This document shows positions 20,553 through 30,416 of a DNA stretch of 32,500 nucleotides, one piece after another (the first letter of the stretch is position 1; the number at the start of each line of letters is the position of its first letter). Origin of the DNA: Chondrilla cf. caribensis. Its lineage: Eukaryota; Porifera; Demospongiae; Chondrillida; Chondrillidae. The stretch is from positions 4,358,852 through 4,391,351 of the forward strand of contig OZ026550.1 of NCBI GenBank assembly GCA_964020155.1. Direction: 5' to 3'. The notes beneath the pieces were generated by a model, which was not told the DNA's origin, ran no database searches, and saw only the letters and a list, made by a program, of their open reading frames with translations. Both the position numbers and the translations under genes were made by a program.

Positions 20553-21239
20553 TGCTGTACTAGTGCTGCAACGGATATGGGTTGGTACTATGCGGATATC
20601 CTAGACAAAATTACATTGAATATCTGTCGGATAATTGATTAATTACATAAATTACATACCATAATGACATAATCACAAAATCACATAAAATTGACTGTCA
20701 ACTGTTATAATAACATATGAAAGGCAATCTCAAAGCCATCGCCATCTACAATGCTAAGTGGATACAGATCCTTGGCGATAAATGTGGTAATTTTGTCCAC
20801 AATAACCGCAGCACGCTGGGGTGAACACCTTTGAAGCATATTTTCTAACAGTATTTGCTTGGAGCTGGAGTGGTCATGATTTGTACAGCCTTGTACTCTT
20901 CTGGATGTTTCGCTGGTAGATGACTCCGTAAGTTGTTGTTCCACCACCATCAGTAAGCTGTTGGTCACGCAATTAACAGGATACTTTTCTCATGTCTTTT
21001 CCTCCATCTGAAATAAATATAGGCTATTCAAAGAACTCCCACACTCGGCTTGTTCGCTTTCTAGAAGCCATGTGTATTTGATAACACACAGTCAAATGAT
21101 TTCGTGCGTTTCAGACAACACTCGGTTCTGCACGTGTGCAAAATGCAATATCTGCTACACATGCGAAATATATCCGGATACAGCATTCAGATACGGATAT
21201 CTGGATAACTAGGATATCTGTTGCAGCACTATGCTGTAC
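20553..21239. mobile_element. hAT element, 671 bp, 8-bp TSD
   Basis: Element 20561-21231. The left end TAGTGCTGCAACGGATAT mirrors the right end (reverse complement TAGTGCTGCAACAGATAT). The TSD TGCTGTAC is perfect at 20553-20560 and 21232-21239. Unit D shows the empty site (GATGCTGTACACATA near 29132). The termini and TSD are typical of hAT. The interior contains a short piece of BED-type transposase, so the copy is internally deleted and non-autonomous. Confidence 0.92.
20705..20968 (-). pseudogene. hAT transposase N-terminal fragment (BED finger region)
   Basis: An 87-codon frame ends with VDKITTFIAKDLYPLSIVDG and GFEIAFHML, resembling the conserved region after the zinc finger of ZBED/hAT transposases ('I-x-x-F-I-x-x-D-x-x-P-x-S-x-V-E-x-x-G-F'). 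Upstream, a different frame (about 20880-20930) reads LRSHLPAKHPEEYK, the His-x5-His end of a BED finger, so at least one frameshift divides it. The catalytic DDE region and dimerisation domain are absent. Confidence 0.75.
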
Positions 21240-21321
21240 ACACATACTTTTATTATTATGTGCACATAAACATTATTGTCTTAGCAATGCTATTTCCAAA
21301 AATGTGTTTTGTGTGCAGATG

Positions 21322-21323
<2 letters not shown>

Positions 21324-21389
<66 letters not shown>
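21324..21389. repeat. (TG)n microsatellite, unit C
   Basis: GT run upstream of RhoGAP-relic exon 2, directly followed by the pogo-like MITE. Confidence 0.98.
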
Positions 21390-21390
<1 letters not shown>

Positions 21391-21399
21391 CTGTATATA

Positions 21400-21581
21400 T
21401 AGTCAGTGGAACCTCTCCATAAAGGACACTTTGGGACCTTAGTTTTAGTCCTTATTACAGAGGTTTACTCAATTCAGGGGTCTTCAATACACTACAGTAC
21501 TACACTGGGACACAGAATAGTGTTCTTATAATAGAGGTTTCCACATTTCAGAGTTTGCATTAGAGAGGTTCCACTTGCATA
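21400..21581. mobile_element. Tc1/mariner-pogo-like MITE, about 175-180 bp
   Basis: AGTGGAACCTCTCCATAAAGG at the left is mirrored at the right (reverse complement AAGTGGAACCTCTCTAATGC). TA dinucleotides flank at 21400-21401 and 21580-21581. Unit D lacks the insert at the same place (CTGTATTTTGGGATAGA near 29330). No coding sequence. Class assignment rests on the TIR type and the TA flanks. Confidence 0.7.
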
Positions 21582-21887
21582 TTTTGGTGGTAGATGTGTC
21601 TGGCTATGCAAGACCATCCCTGCACTACACACATCCTTTGTTGACATTGCATATTTCCTCCATGAACTGAAGGTAATTACGTGTGTGCCTAATCTTTATT
21701 GACATTAGGTGTGTCCTTAAGTCTGGCTATGCAATACCATTCCTGGTTTCCCTGTGTCCTCCTGAGATTCCTCACTTCATCTCTTTTGTGTATTCTTGTT
21801 GGTTCTTCCAGGTTGTGGGTGAACAGTGAAGTGAACAGGATGACTGTCTACAACCTGGTGATTGTTTTCTGGTCCACCCTAATGTGA

Positions 21888-22414
21888 CCTCCGATAATGG
21901 ATCTGACCAACCTGACTGTGTCCTATGCACTTCCATTGAATGATGTGAATTCTAATATAATATTCATCTGATGTTTCAGTAAGGGACCTGCATGGTATAC
22001 GGATATCATGTATGTGACCACTGCCATGTAATACGGACTGTGTACAGTACATGTACATGTATTATGGTGTACAGATACACTTCATTTGTATATTATTATA
22101 ATAGTGTCTTGGGAGAGAGGTTGTGATGATATAGCTGTGAAAATCAAAAGTAGAAGTTCTCCACACATGACACCTCAAATGTCAATTCCTTCACCAATCA
22201 CCCATGCAGTTACTGCAGGTCTTATTACTGATATTATTGTATGGAATTATATTAGCACATATTATATAGATATCATGCTATCATAATCAATATAAAATAC
22301 ACTATAATAGAGCCTTCTCCTCGGAACCGAGTCCCAATTTCAAATTTGAAGCAAGAATGGGTCTGCATGGGTTACCACTGTTTCGCTGTGTGCATTCCCG
22401 TAGCTGTCTCCCCA
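21888..22414. other. Spacer between RhoGAP relic C and methyltransferase
   Basis: 21888-22225 is close to 29639-29970 downstream of unit D. Past about 22225 the two flanks diverge, so the duplication border lies there. No gene or clear promoter motif is recognised. Confidence 0.5.
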
Positions 22415-23305
22415 ATGAACCCGAGTATTTCGTCTTTGAAAGACATCGAGACACTCCTTGGTGATAGAAGAAGGTTTTCAGGAAATGCGACATTTTTCGG
22501 AGATCGAAAACTCTACGATGAAAGTCTACTTGTATTCCGTCAAATCACAAGTCGTAACAACTACTGCTCTTATCTCGCTAGCAAGATCTGTAAGAGGCTC
22601 AAAGATCGATCACCAGGCCTAGCTGAGGGAGAACTGAGTATCTGCAGCATTGGATGTGGAGATGGAGAAGCTGATTATAAGGTTCTATCCAAAGTGTCGG
22701 AAGTACTACCAAACGCAGTTATTAACTACTTCGGGGTAGACATCAACTCTACTTCTTGTGTTCAAACAGAAACAAAACTAGCGAATCTTCCGTACAAATC
22801 GATTGTTATAAATCAAGGTATCGAAGATGTGGACCCCGAAAGTCTGCCATAATTTGACATGGTAATTGTAGCCCACGTTCATTACTATGTCAAAGATAGG
22901 AAAATCCTCTTTGATAAAGTCCTTGAATTGACAAAAGCAGGCACTGGTGAAGTGGAAGTTATTACAGCTAATCACACGGATCCTATATGGCTCCTTTGTG
23001 ACGCTCTTGGTCATCCTCTGTGTACTTCTGACACACTCATCAAAGAGTTTGAAGAAATGGGACTACAATTCACCACTGAAAATTTACCAGGTGTGGCCGA
23101 TTTTAGTCACTGTGTTGCAGAGAATTTCAGTTTCAACTTTGCAGAACTGGGAGTTAGCTTCTTCTGCCAGACTGACTTTTACAGTTACCCACCTGATGTC
23201 AGGTCACTGAGTATCAGGTACATTAAGTCTTGCCTTGACGAACATGGCTGTTGTGAAGATTCATCCACGGCCTTAACTGTTGCAACAAAACATGCTAATA
23301 ATTAA
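22415..23305 (+). pseudogene. Histamine N-methyltransferase-like gene with one in-frame stop
   Basis: A single open frame of 296 codons is interrupted only by TAA at 22850-22852; the reading frame is the same on both sides. Start chosen at MNPSISSLKDIETLLG; the frame is open further upstream to an ATG at 22367. Motif I of class I SAM-dependent methyltransferases is clear (ICSIGCGDGEADYKVLSKV), followed by NYFGVDIN and, just after the stop, FDMVIVAHVHYYVKD. The latter corresponds to the 'F-D-x-I-x-x-x-x-x-L-Y-Y-V-x-D' segment of HNMT. Length about 296 fits HNMT (about 290). The enzyme family transfers methyl from SAM to the imidazole of histamine; the substrate here is unproven. The gene is intronless and sits between units C and D. 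The TAA replaces a residue in LP-x-FDM, so a single point change (or sequencing error) could explain it; everything downstream is conserved-looking. An AATAAA overlaps the stop at 23305. Confidence 0.75.
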
Positions 23306-23421
23306 ATAAAAAACAGGAAGTGCTTTAAATTATCAATAATTTTTGGCAAACTATTGTATATATGCACAACCACAAGTGGTTTACAATTAACATCATTTTC
23401 AAATAATTCCAGTGAAATTAA

Positions 23422-23487
<66 letters not shown>

Positions 23488-23989
23488 CACTAACTTGGAC
23501 TGTGAAGATCAGGAATGATTGGTACAAAACAGGTTGACTCTCTACATGTTCATATCATAAAGTGTCATAGTACTGTTTATGTAGGGATAACACGAGAGGA
23601 ATGGCTCCCGTAAGGAGTAAAGAACAAGATGGCCAGATTATAGGTAAACAGTCAGAACAAGCAGACCATATCGGAATAGTGCAATCTCATGCAATACTGT
23701 ATAGCACTGGGTACCTGCTTTGCATGACACTGCATATAGATGAGGATAAATTATTATACTTGAGAGCCCATGTGGAATGGTATTATAGTTTTTTGGTGTT
23801 TTAACAGAGTTCTTTCCAATAATTCGGAACTAGTATTGTATGGTTCGATATACAGAGTCCTTATAAGGCAATGAGTGTCATGATTACGTCAGGGTGTAGA
23901 GTCTATGTTGTAACTCTCCAGTACGGAGTGTCTGAGGGATTATAGTACGCCCATTTCTTCAAGATCTCAGCGTGTGAAGCAGTTCAGGA
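23306..23989. other. Spacer upstream of unit D kinase
   Basis: Holds a (GT)n tract. A 67-codon frame at 23601-23804 has no recognised domain. The flank differs from those of kinases B and C and lacks the perfect CRE (only ATTACGTCA near 23883). Confidence 0.5.
23424..23486. repeat. (GT)n microsatellite
   Basis: About 31 GT units, 120 bp downstream of the methyltransferase stop. Confidence 0.98.
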
Positions 23990-25179
23990 ATGTCGTCGAT
24001 CCAACCTTCGAGCTTCTCCAAACAGTTCGCCTCCTTAGAAATAACGGGCATCCAGTTGACGGGGAAGATTCTCGGGAAGGGATCGGACGTCACCGTGAAA
24101 GAAGTCAACTGGGTCGGTACCTCGTGTGCAGCTAAGCAGCTCCTCGAAATCCTCCTCGAAGATGTCTCTCCCGGCGGAGCCAAGCGATTCGTTGATAATT
24201 TCGAGAAGGAATGCATGACGTGGTCCAAACTAATCCATCCTCATATCGTCCAGTTCCTCGGAGTGTACTTCTTGTCGGGATCTCGTGTCCCCATGTTGAT
24301 CCTGGAGAAAATGGACACCAGTTTACGACACTATTTAGAGAATCATACGAAAGAAAACTTCGTTCTTCCCGACAAAATCTACGTTCTTCGTCAAGTAGCT
24401 CAAGCTACCTCCGCAGTCGCAGTCCACCCCTTGTCCACCACGATCTCAGTACAAACAACGTCCTACTAAATGAGGTCTCCTTGCAAGCCAAAGTGACAGA
24501 CTTTTGTATGACTCGAGCCATGGATCCCTTCAAGATGACCCGTAAATCTTCAGCTAAGGGTACCCAGGCCTTCATGCCTCCGGAGGCTCTTCACAGCCCT
24601 CCAAGGTATGACGAGAAGTTGGACGTGTTCTCTTACTGGAATGTGATTGTCACCACGGTGATCCATGACTGGCCCGAGCCAGGTCCACCCACTGCACTCG
24701 AAAGAGGAAAGATAATTGGTTTTAGTGAGCTTCAGCATCGTCAACAGCACCTGGCTCTCTTCACTCCAAAGGAAAACGAACTATTTCTTCCTATTGTTGG
24801 TCCTTGTCTCCAGAATGACCCCACCATGCGTCCAACCAGCATCCAGCTAGTGGCTCAGATGAGAGGGATTGAGGAATCTCATCCTAGAAGAGTTGAAGAC
24901 TCTACAGTTATCCCTCAATTGCGTCAGGATCTTCAGCTAAAAGATGAACAGCTTCGTGAAAAGGACCAACAGCTTCGTGAATAGGACCAACAACTTCGTG
25001 GAAAGGACCGTCAGCTCAAACAGAGAGATGCTGAACTTCGACATAAAGATGAGGGGAGTGGTCATCAGTATGCTATACTGCTTCATGAACACCAACAGCT
25101 TCAACAAGAACAGGAGCAACTTCATCGTAAATGAGATCAGCTTCAACGAGAAAGTAGTCGCTCATTGTCTGCTAAACCA
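23990..25179 (+). pseudogene. Unit D kinase plus coiled coil, disrupted
   Basis: It starts with MSSIQPSSFSKQF and follows units B and C through the glycine loop, AAK lysine and hinge. Near 24404 a 7-bp deletion (TCTGAGC between two AGCT copies) shifts the frame just before the catalytic loop; the other frame then continues with LVHHDLSTNNVLL. Further damage: DFG is DFC, the SYG of helix F is SYW, TAG at 24982 and TGA at 25132 in the coiled coil. The part after the activation segment (TALERGKIIGFSELQHRQQ, FTPKENELFLPIVG) is clearly diverged from B and C and resembles the unit A relic. The GTGAGT donor at 25180 is intact. It is a kinase pseudogene, although the first frame could still make a truncated N-lobe protein. 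Confidence 0.85.
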
Positions 25180-26298
25180 GTGAGTTGTTCACATTTATTT
25201 GTATCCTTTTCTTTCATCAAACCCTACATCACAACTCATCATCCCTTTTCTTCACTCAATGGTTTGTCTTACGTACGTAGTCCCACCCATTCTACCACAA
25301 TCACTGTGACATTGCCACTGGTTGGTGGAATTGTAACAATTTCTCCACAAACTACATCACACTCAGCCTGAGGACACTCGTGTGCTGAAATGGATGTGCA
25401 GGCATACTAGGTTCCACAGTGTGTAACTACTACATGTACAACTCATTCTCATGTGTCCCCTTATGTACCAGACATAGTATCATCAACCAGACACAACTAC
25501 ATGTGTCTTGTTGTTTTGACCTGTTGTTGACATGTTGTTGTGTATAATGTGTACTTGTATGTAATGTGTGTGAGTGGTCCTATGATGATGTAATGTAGTA
25601 CATACTGAATGTGATGAATGTCCATGCCCAAGGAGAAGGTACCTTGTGTCTTATGTGGCCATGGATGCTTAATGTAATGTGTACTCTGGGTCAATATTAT
25701 ATGTATGGTACATGTTAAGGAAACTTTGACATATTTTTGTAAACTGATTACACCAAAATGACGATAATGTAACTATGATATTATTATTTCTTACAAAAGA
25801 TTACCGTAATGATAGGTTGGAGCAAAACTACGACTCTATCAGGATTTCACTACAGAACTTCAATTTCAAGAACTCATAAATAGGAAAATACAATTCTACT
25901 ACAAGAGAATTGCAATGGAACTACGAGTGAATAACAATCCACTATGATTTGTGTTATGATATTTACAAGTATGTTACAATGTAATTATTATTATGGTACG
26001 ATATGTTATCTTTTCCGTGACGTGTACCGTACATGTTTCACTATTGCACAGTGTATGTCAGTGTACTGTACAGACAGACATGTTTCTGTGTGTATGTATA
26101 TCATATACATGTGTTGAAGCTTGTATGTGAGAGAGGATGAGTCCCAATGTACGTAAACGTATATTATGTGTTATATGTACTCAATACTTTCATCTACACT
26201 TTGCTAATTCCTGCAACCATTGCCACTGTTTAAGCTCACGCTAGCCCCCACTGACGATCATCAGCTGTCTAGTAGTATTATTTGTTTTTTTCCTTCAG
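25180..26298 (+). other. Unit D intron between kinase relic and NHL exon
   Basis: About 1.1 kb, the shortest of the four. 25500-25730 matches unit B (10160-10380). There is no long CA tract. The segment with GATGAGTCCCAATGTACGT is fused close to the NHL acceptor, implying a deletion relative to A to C. Confidence 0.65.
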
Positions 26299-27099
26299 GT
26301 TGCGAAGAAGCCACCAAGGAACTGGAAAGATATAAAGTGTCAGAAGATACTGAAATGTGGTGGTAGGTGTAGGAGTTTAGCTACTAAAGGGAACCACATT
26401 GCCGCTGCTGTTCCAAACAGCATTGAAGTATATGATAGTAGTAGCACTGACCTACTGATCACCATAGGAAAGGGTCAGCTGGGTGGTTATCTGCCTGGTG
26501 TCACATTCTATGACCAAGGGAACATTTTAGTATCGGATTATTTCATTAACAATATTAAAATGTTCACCATACAAAGACGACATGTTCGTACAATAGACCG
26601 AGGAAGTACCACATTCAGACCCTGTGGTATCACTATCAGTCTGGATAGACACATTTATGTTTGTGATGATGTCAATCACTGTGTTTGTGTTTTTGATGTA
26701 AATGGAGAGTTTCTGTTTTCTTTTGGTTCATGCGGTAGTGATGATGAGTATTTTGATTGGCCTAGAGACCTATATTTTGCCAGAGATGGCTTCCTCTACA
26801 TCACTGATGTTGACAATAATCGAATTTGTGTATATGACAAAGATGGTAAATTCATTAGAAAGTTCACCACTACTTACAAGCCATGGTGTATAGATGCCAT
26901 TGATTGTGGACATCTTATTGTTAGTTCATGGTTTTCTCACAAAGTCATGATATACACCACTGGAGGTGACTTACTCCATGTATTTGGAGAACATGGTAGT
27001 GAAATAGGACAATTTAGACGCCCTGCTGGTGTATCAGTAGACAGTGATGGTTTGATTTACATTGCTGATCGTTGTAACCATCGTATTCAAGTGTTTTAA
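26299..27099 (+). CDS. Unit D NHL-repeat beta-propeller exon
   Basis: Phase-0 acceptor (TTCCTTCAG) followed by VAKKPPRNWKDIKCQ, with 266 codons to TAA and no disruption. Six NHL blades are recognisable (VPNSIEVYDSSSTDLLITIG, DRHIYVCDDVNHCVCVFD, DGLIYIADRCNHRIQVF). A few framework residues are changed (SLDRH for SPDGH, RRH for GRH), hinting at relaxed constraint, but the exposed loops are distinct from A, B and C. Its own kinase exon is broken, so any full-length product would need a kinase exon from an upstream unit. Confidence 0.8.
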   Translation, partial: VAKKPPRNWKDIKCQKILKCGGRCRSLATKGNHIAAAVPNSIEVYDSSSTDLLITIGKGQLGGYLPGVTFYDQGNILVSDYFINNIKMFTIQRRHVRTIDRGSTTFRPCGITISLDRHIYVCDDVNHCVCVFDVNGEFLFSFGSCGSDDEYFDWPRDLYFARDGFLYITDVDNNRICVYDKDGKFIRKFTTTYKPWCIDAIDCGHLIVSSWFSHKVMIYTTGGDLLHVFGEHGSEIGQFRRPAGVSVDSDGLIYIADRCNHRIQVF

Positions 27100-27489
27100 C
27101 TCTCAATGTCTTCAGTGTGTCCTCAGATACTTTGAATGACACTCTTTATGTACATGTACTTGTAACACTTTTTCTATTCTAATTGTAACTTTTCGAACAT
27201 TATTGTGACTTGTGTGAAATTATTGTTGTATTTCTGTTATTGTAAATCTATTAAGTTATAATGGCAATGTATTATTTGTATTCTGAATGAAAAAAAATTC
27301 AATATCGATGATTTGATTTCATGTCGTATGAGTCCACCTCTATGGTCACAGACGACTATATATCGTGACCAGTTTTCTTGATCACATCATAATATATACC
27401 TTCATTTGATCCCCTGGAATCCATCCACTGTCACAGTCCCAATGTACGTACAGACCTTATAAGGTAAACATGGGCACTTAATTGCTTGA
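27100..27489. other. Unit D 3' region
   Basis: Homologous to the regions after the other NHL exons (GTCGTATGAGTC block). No AATAAA in the expected place (AATGAAAAAAAA). No gene. Confidence 0.5.
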
Positions 27490-27508
27490 TGACGTCATTG
27501 AAACACGT
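27490..27508. promoter_or_regulatory. CRE palindrome plus E-box (unit D)
   Basis: TGACGTCA at 27490-27497 followed by CACGTG at about 27503, preceding the mini-exon by about 125 bp, as in unit A. Confidence 0.45.
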
Positions 27509-27623
27509 GTCCCTAGCTACTGTAGCGTCTTTGAAGATTTGTCACGAACTTCGATTTGTCTCGCGATCGTTCAAACCTTATAATAATGTGAAGAATCGTG
27601 TATGGACGAGACCTTGGGCAGTT

Positions 27624-27633
27624 ATGTCAAGAG
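27624..27633 (+). other. Candidate mini first exon, unit D
   Basis: ATG TCA AGA G then GTAAGG, identical to units A and B. Confidence 0.35.
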
Positions 27634-28873
27634 GTAAGGCATCATCACCACGTATGTGCACTGTATGGTGGAGTACACTTACGTATAGCTATACATCAGG
27701 TAGTCTTCTGTATTCCCTATCCCTTCACCAGCTAGTACGTGTACATGTAGTTATACCGCCACAACTCCTATCAACATACCGACCTATAGCTGTATTGAAT
27801 GAGTTGGAGCACATTCCCCATCAGCCATCCTCTTCTCTACTTGCCTATCACATCGATAACGACCACTCAGTCTCTTTTAATCCTAGACTAGTACGTGTAC
27901 ATGTAGCTATAGTAAGACGGTGTAATTTGTTGGACTGTATTCCTCACCCAAGTGATAACCATGTTGAAGGAAGTGATGTCTGAAGTGCACGTGTGTAACA
28001 GTCCACCTATAAAGTTGCAGCCAGTCATGCAGTAGAATTATCTGTAGTCTAACTATCTCCTGTCGGTCTCTTTATACTGTCCATGCATTCTTCAACCACC
28101 CCCCATCAAATAGAGGAGGTAACTGTATACCACAACTAGTAGTGTATAGAGTCTGATGTTGATTGGATCCTGTGCCATTGAGTGCAGTGTATTGTTAAGG
28201 AGGTATATTCCAGCCTGGTGGTGGGAGTGGTGTGGTGGGACAGTCCACTCATGAATATTGGTGATATTGGAGATACATCCTTCCATAGCTGTGATGGTGA
28301 TCCGCCCACACATGTTGTGTCCATGTGTGTTATTGTTCCATTTTTGATGGATGTCATTTCTGGTTGCATCCAGTTTGGTACACGATAAGGTGTCCTATAA
28401 GCTGGAACTTTTCTATTGACGAGACTTTGGTACATGAATATAGTGTCCTAGTTCCTGAGGTTGAGTAATCCTCAAATACAAAGGAACATAATAAAGTGTC
28501 CTCATTCCAGAGCTGTCCTTTCTCCAGGATATTGTTAAGGAGAGATTCCATCGTACATGCGTGGTCCTAGTCTCACATAGCCAGACCCTCTTCCTCCATT
28601 TTATGCACAATAACACAATGGAGGATATAGCCTTGAAACTGTGCAATAACACAATGGAGAAAAAAGTCCTGAAAGAATCTCGCTAATATAGCCCGTTCTC
28701 TCAGGTCCATTGGTGTGTAGTACCAATGTGACCAAGTACCTCTTTATGTGGAGGTGATGTGCTATTATTGCACATTAATCCTCAATTGAGTGAATGTCCT
28801 TTGTACAGAGTTCATTCACTGAACTGTACGTAAAGTATTTAGTATTTTTCCTCATTCTGTTCTCTTCCACAAG
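27634..28873. other. Unit D spacer
   Basis: 27780-28400 duplicates 4840-5400 of unit A but without the 182-bp MITE. 28400-28800 is unique, with two near-copies of CAATAACACAATGGAG at about 28608 and 28643 and a lone TIR-like segment. An open frame at 27486-27983 crosses the promoter region and has no recognised domain. Confidence 0.5.
28568..28607. mobile_element. Solo TIR related to the 766-bp element
   Basis: TAGTCTCACATAGCCAGACC followed by TCCTCCATTTTATGCAC resembles the left end of the element at 17841 (TAGTCTGACGTAGCCCAGA, CCTCCATTTTATTACGG), including the spacing of the two blocks. No matching right end or TSD is found nearby, so it is a truncated or rearranged copy. Confidence 0.5.
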
Positions 28874-29254
28874 ACCCTACTGTGGACATTGGTACATTGG
28901 ATGTAGACATCACAAGTACCTCTAGTGCTGTGAAGGACTTCTTCAAGCTTCTTTCTGATCCACTTTAATTATTGAGTACAACATCACAAGAGATGCTATT
29001 GTCCTTAGTAAGTTGAAGTGTGTATTTGTGTGTGTACATGTAGTATGCATGTGTGCAAGTGAGTGTGCTTCTTTTTTGTGTGTGTACTAGTGTACATTTG
29101 TGTATGTTTCATCCTTGTGTGTGTTGATAGTGATGCTGTACACATATGTTTTCATTGATTACAGTAACCATTTAGTCTCAAAAAGTGTTAATGTCTGCAA
29201 ATGTATTTTGTGTGTGCATGCGTGTGTGTGCATGCATGTGTGTGTGCATGCATG

Positions 29255-29323
<69 letters not shown>

Positions 29324-29638
29324 ACTTCTGTATTTTGGGATAGATATGTCTGGCTATGCAAGACCATCCCTTCACTACACACATCCTTTGTTGACATTAC
29401 ATATTTTCTCCATGAGCTGAAGGTACAGTACATGTGTACTTAATCTTTATTGACATTTCATGTGTCCTCAAGTCTGGCTATGCAAGACCATTCCTGGTTT
29501 CCCTGTGTCCTCCTGAGATTCCTCACTTCATCTCTTTTGTGTATTCTTGTTGGTTCTTCCAGGTTGTGGGTGAACAGCGAAGTGAACAAGATGACTGTCT
29601 ACAACCTGGTGACTGTTTTCTGGTCCACCCTAATGTGA
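28874..29638 (+). pseudogene. Unit D RhoGAP relic
   Basis: Exon 1 (28874-29007) has STSSAVKDFFKLL then a TAA soon after; exon 2 (29363-29422) has LHTSFVDITYFLHELK; exon 3 (29563-29638) has NSEVNKMTVYNL and FWSTLM followed by TGA. As in the other units there is an extra G after GTTGTGG. A CGA here replaces the TGA found in the phase-0 frame of A to C, so the shifted frame is open for 42 codons. Donor and acceptor sites remain consensus. Confidence 0.6.
29210..29321. repeat. (GT)n compound microsatellite, unit D
   Basis: GT run interspersed with GCATGCAT steps on its left side, at the same position as in units A to C. Confidence 0.97.
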
Positions 29639-30416
29639 CCTCCGATAATGGATCTGACCAACCAGACTTTGTCCTATACACTTCCATTGAATGATGTGAA
29701 TTCTAATATATTATTATTATTATTCATCTGATGTTTCAGTGAGGGACCTGCATGGTATACATATATATATCATGTATGTGACCACTGCCATGTAATATGG
29801 ACTGTATACAGTACATGTACATACATGGTGTACAGATACACTTCATTTGTATATTATTATAATAGTGTCTTTGGAGAGAGGTTGTAATGATGTAGCTGTG
29901 AAAATCAAAAGTAGACGTTCTCCACACGATACCTCCAAATGTCAATTCTTCCACCAATCACCCAGTTACTGCAAGGGTTATATGTATGGAATAAATAAAT
30001 AAATACTACGGAATTATAATAATACACATTAGATATATAAATATTACATTAATTTTACATAATATACTATAACATTATTATATTATTGTTGTACGTATTT
30101 GTTATATTTATGTATTTACAGTATTAATTTATCTATTATTATTTATATTTATGATTTAATGCTATTAATATATGTATATATATTTATATTACATAACATA
30201 TTATAATAATATTTGTACTATATGACAGTACAATGTCATGCGATCAAGTATATATATAATATATATATATAATATATATTTATCATGTTTTTGTGGTACA
30301 TAAAATATAGCATAATAATATTGTATGTACGTATAATAATTATGTGTTATGTAATATAATATTATATTAGATGTATATATATACATACATATACTATTAA
30401 TGATACTGCTGTTCTA
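29639..30416. other. Right border of the array and AT-rich tract
   Basis: 29639-29970 matches the flank of unit C. From about 29985 to 30410 the DNA is extremely AT-rich, with (TA)n runs and TATATAATATAT palindromes and no coding sequence. It separates the plus-strand array from the minus-strand GH3 gene. Confidence 0.7.

Larger units (their letters stand above)
20289..21887 (+). pseudogene. Unit C RhoGAP relic, split by transposons
   Basis: Exon 1 is 5'-truncated (20289-20412); it has AVKDFFKLLPNPL then TAG and keeps its GTAAGT donor. Exon 2 is 21613-21672 (LHTSFVDIAYFLHELK) and exon 3 is 21812-21887 (NSEVNRMTVYNL, FWSTLM, TGA, with the extra G near its start). A 671-bp hAT, a (GT)n tract and a pogo-like MITE lie in the first intron. 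Confidence 0.6.

Noticed and set aside
23601..23804. 67-codon frame with a good start context between the methyltransferase and unit D kinase
   Set aside because: No homologous copy in the other units, no recognised motif, and no splice or poly(A) signal to support it.
27486..27983. 165-codon frame across the unit D promoter and spacer
   Set aside because: It runs through the CRE, the mini-exon and its splice donor, and the homologous unit A region is not open. It is probably chance.
28182..28435. Overlapping frames on both strands in the spacer shared by units A and D
   Set aside because: The frames are interrupted in unit A and no domain is visible.
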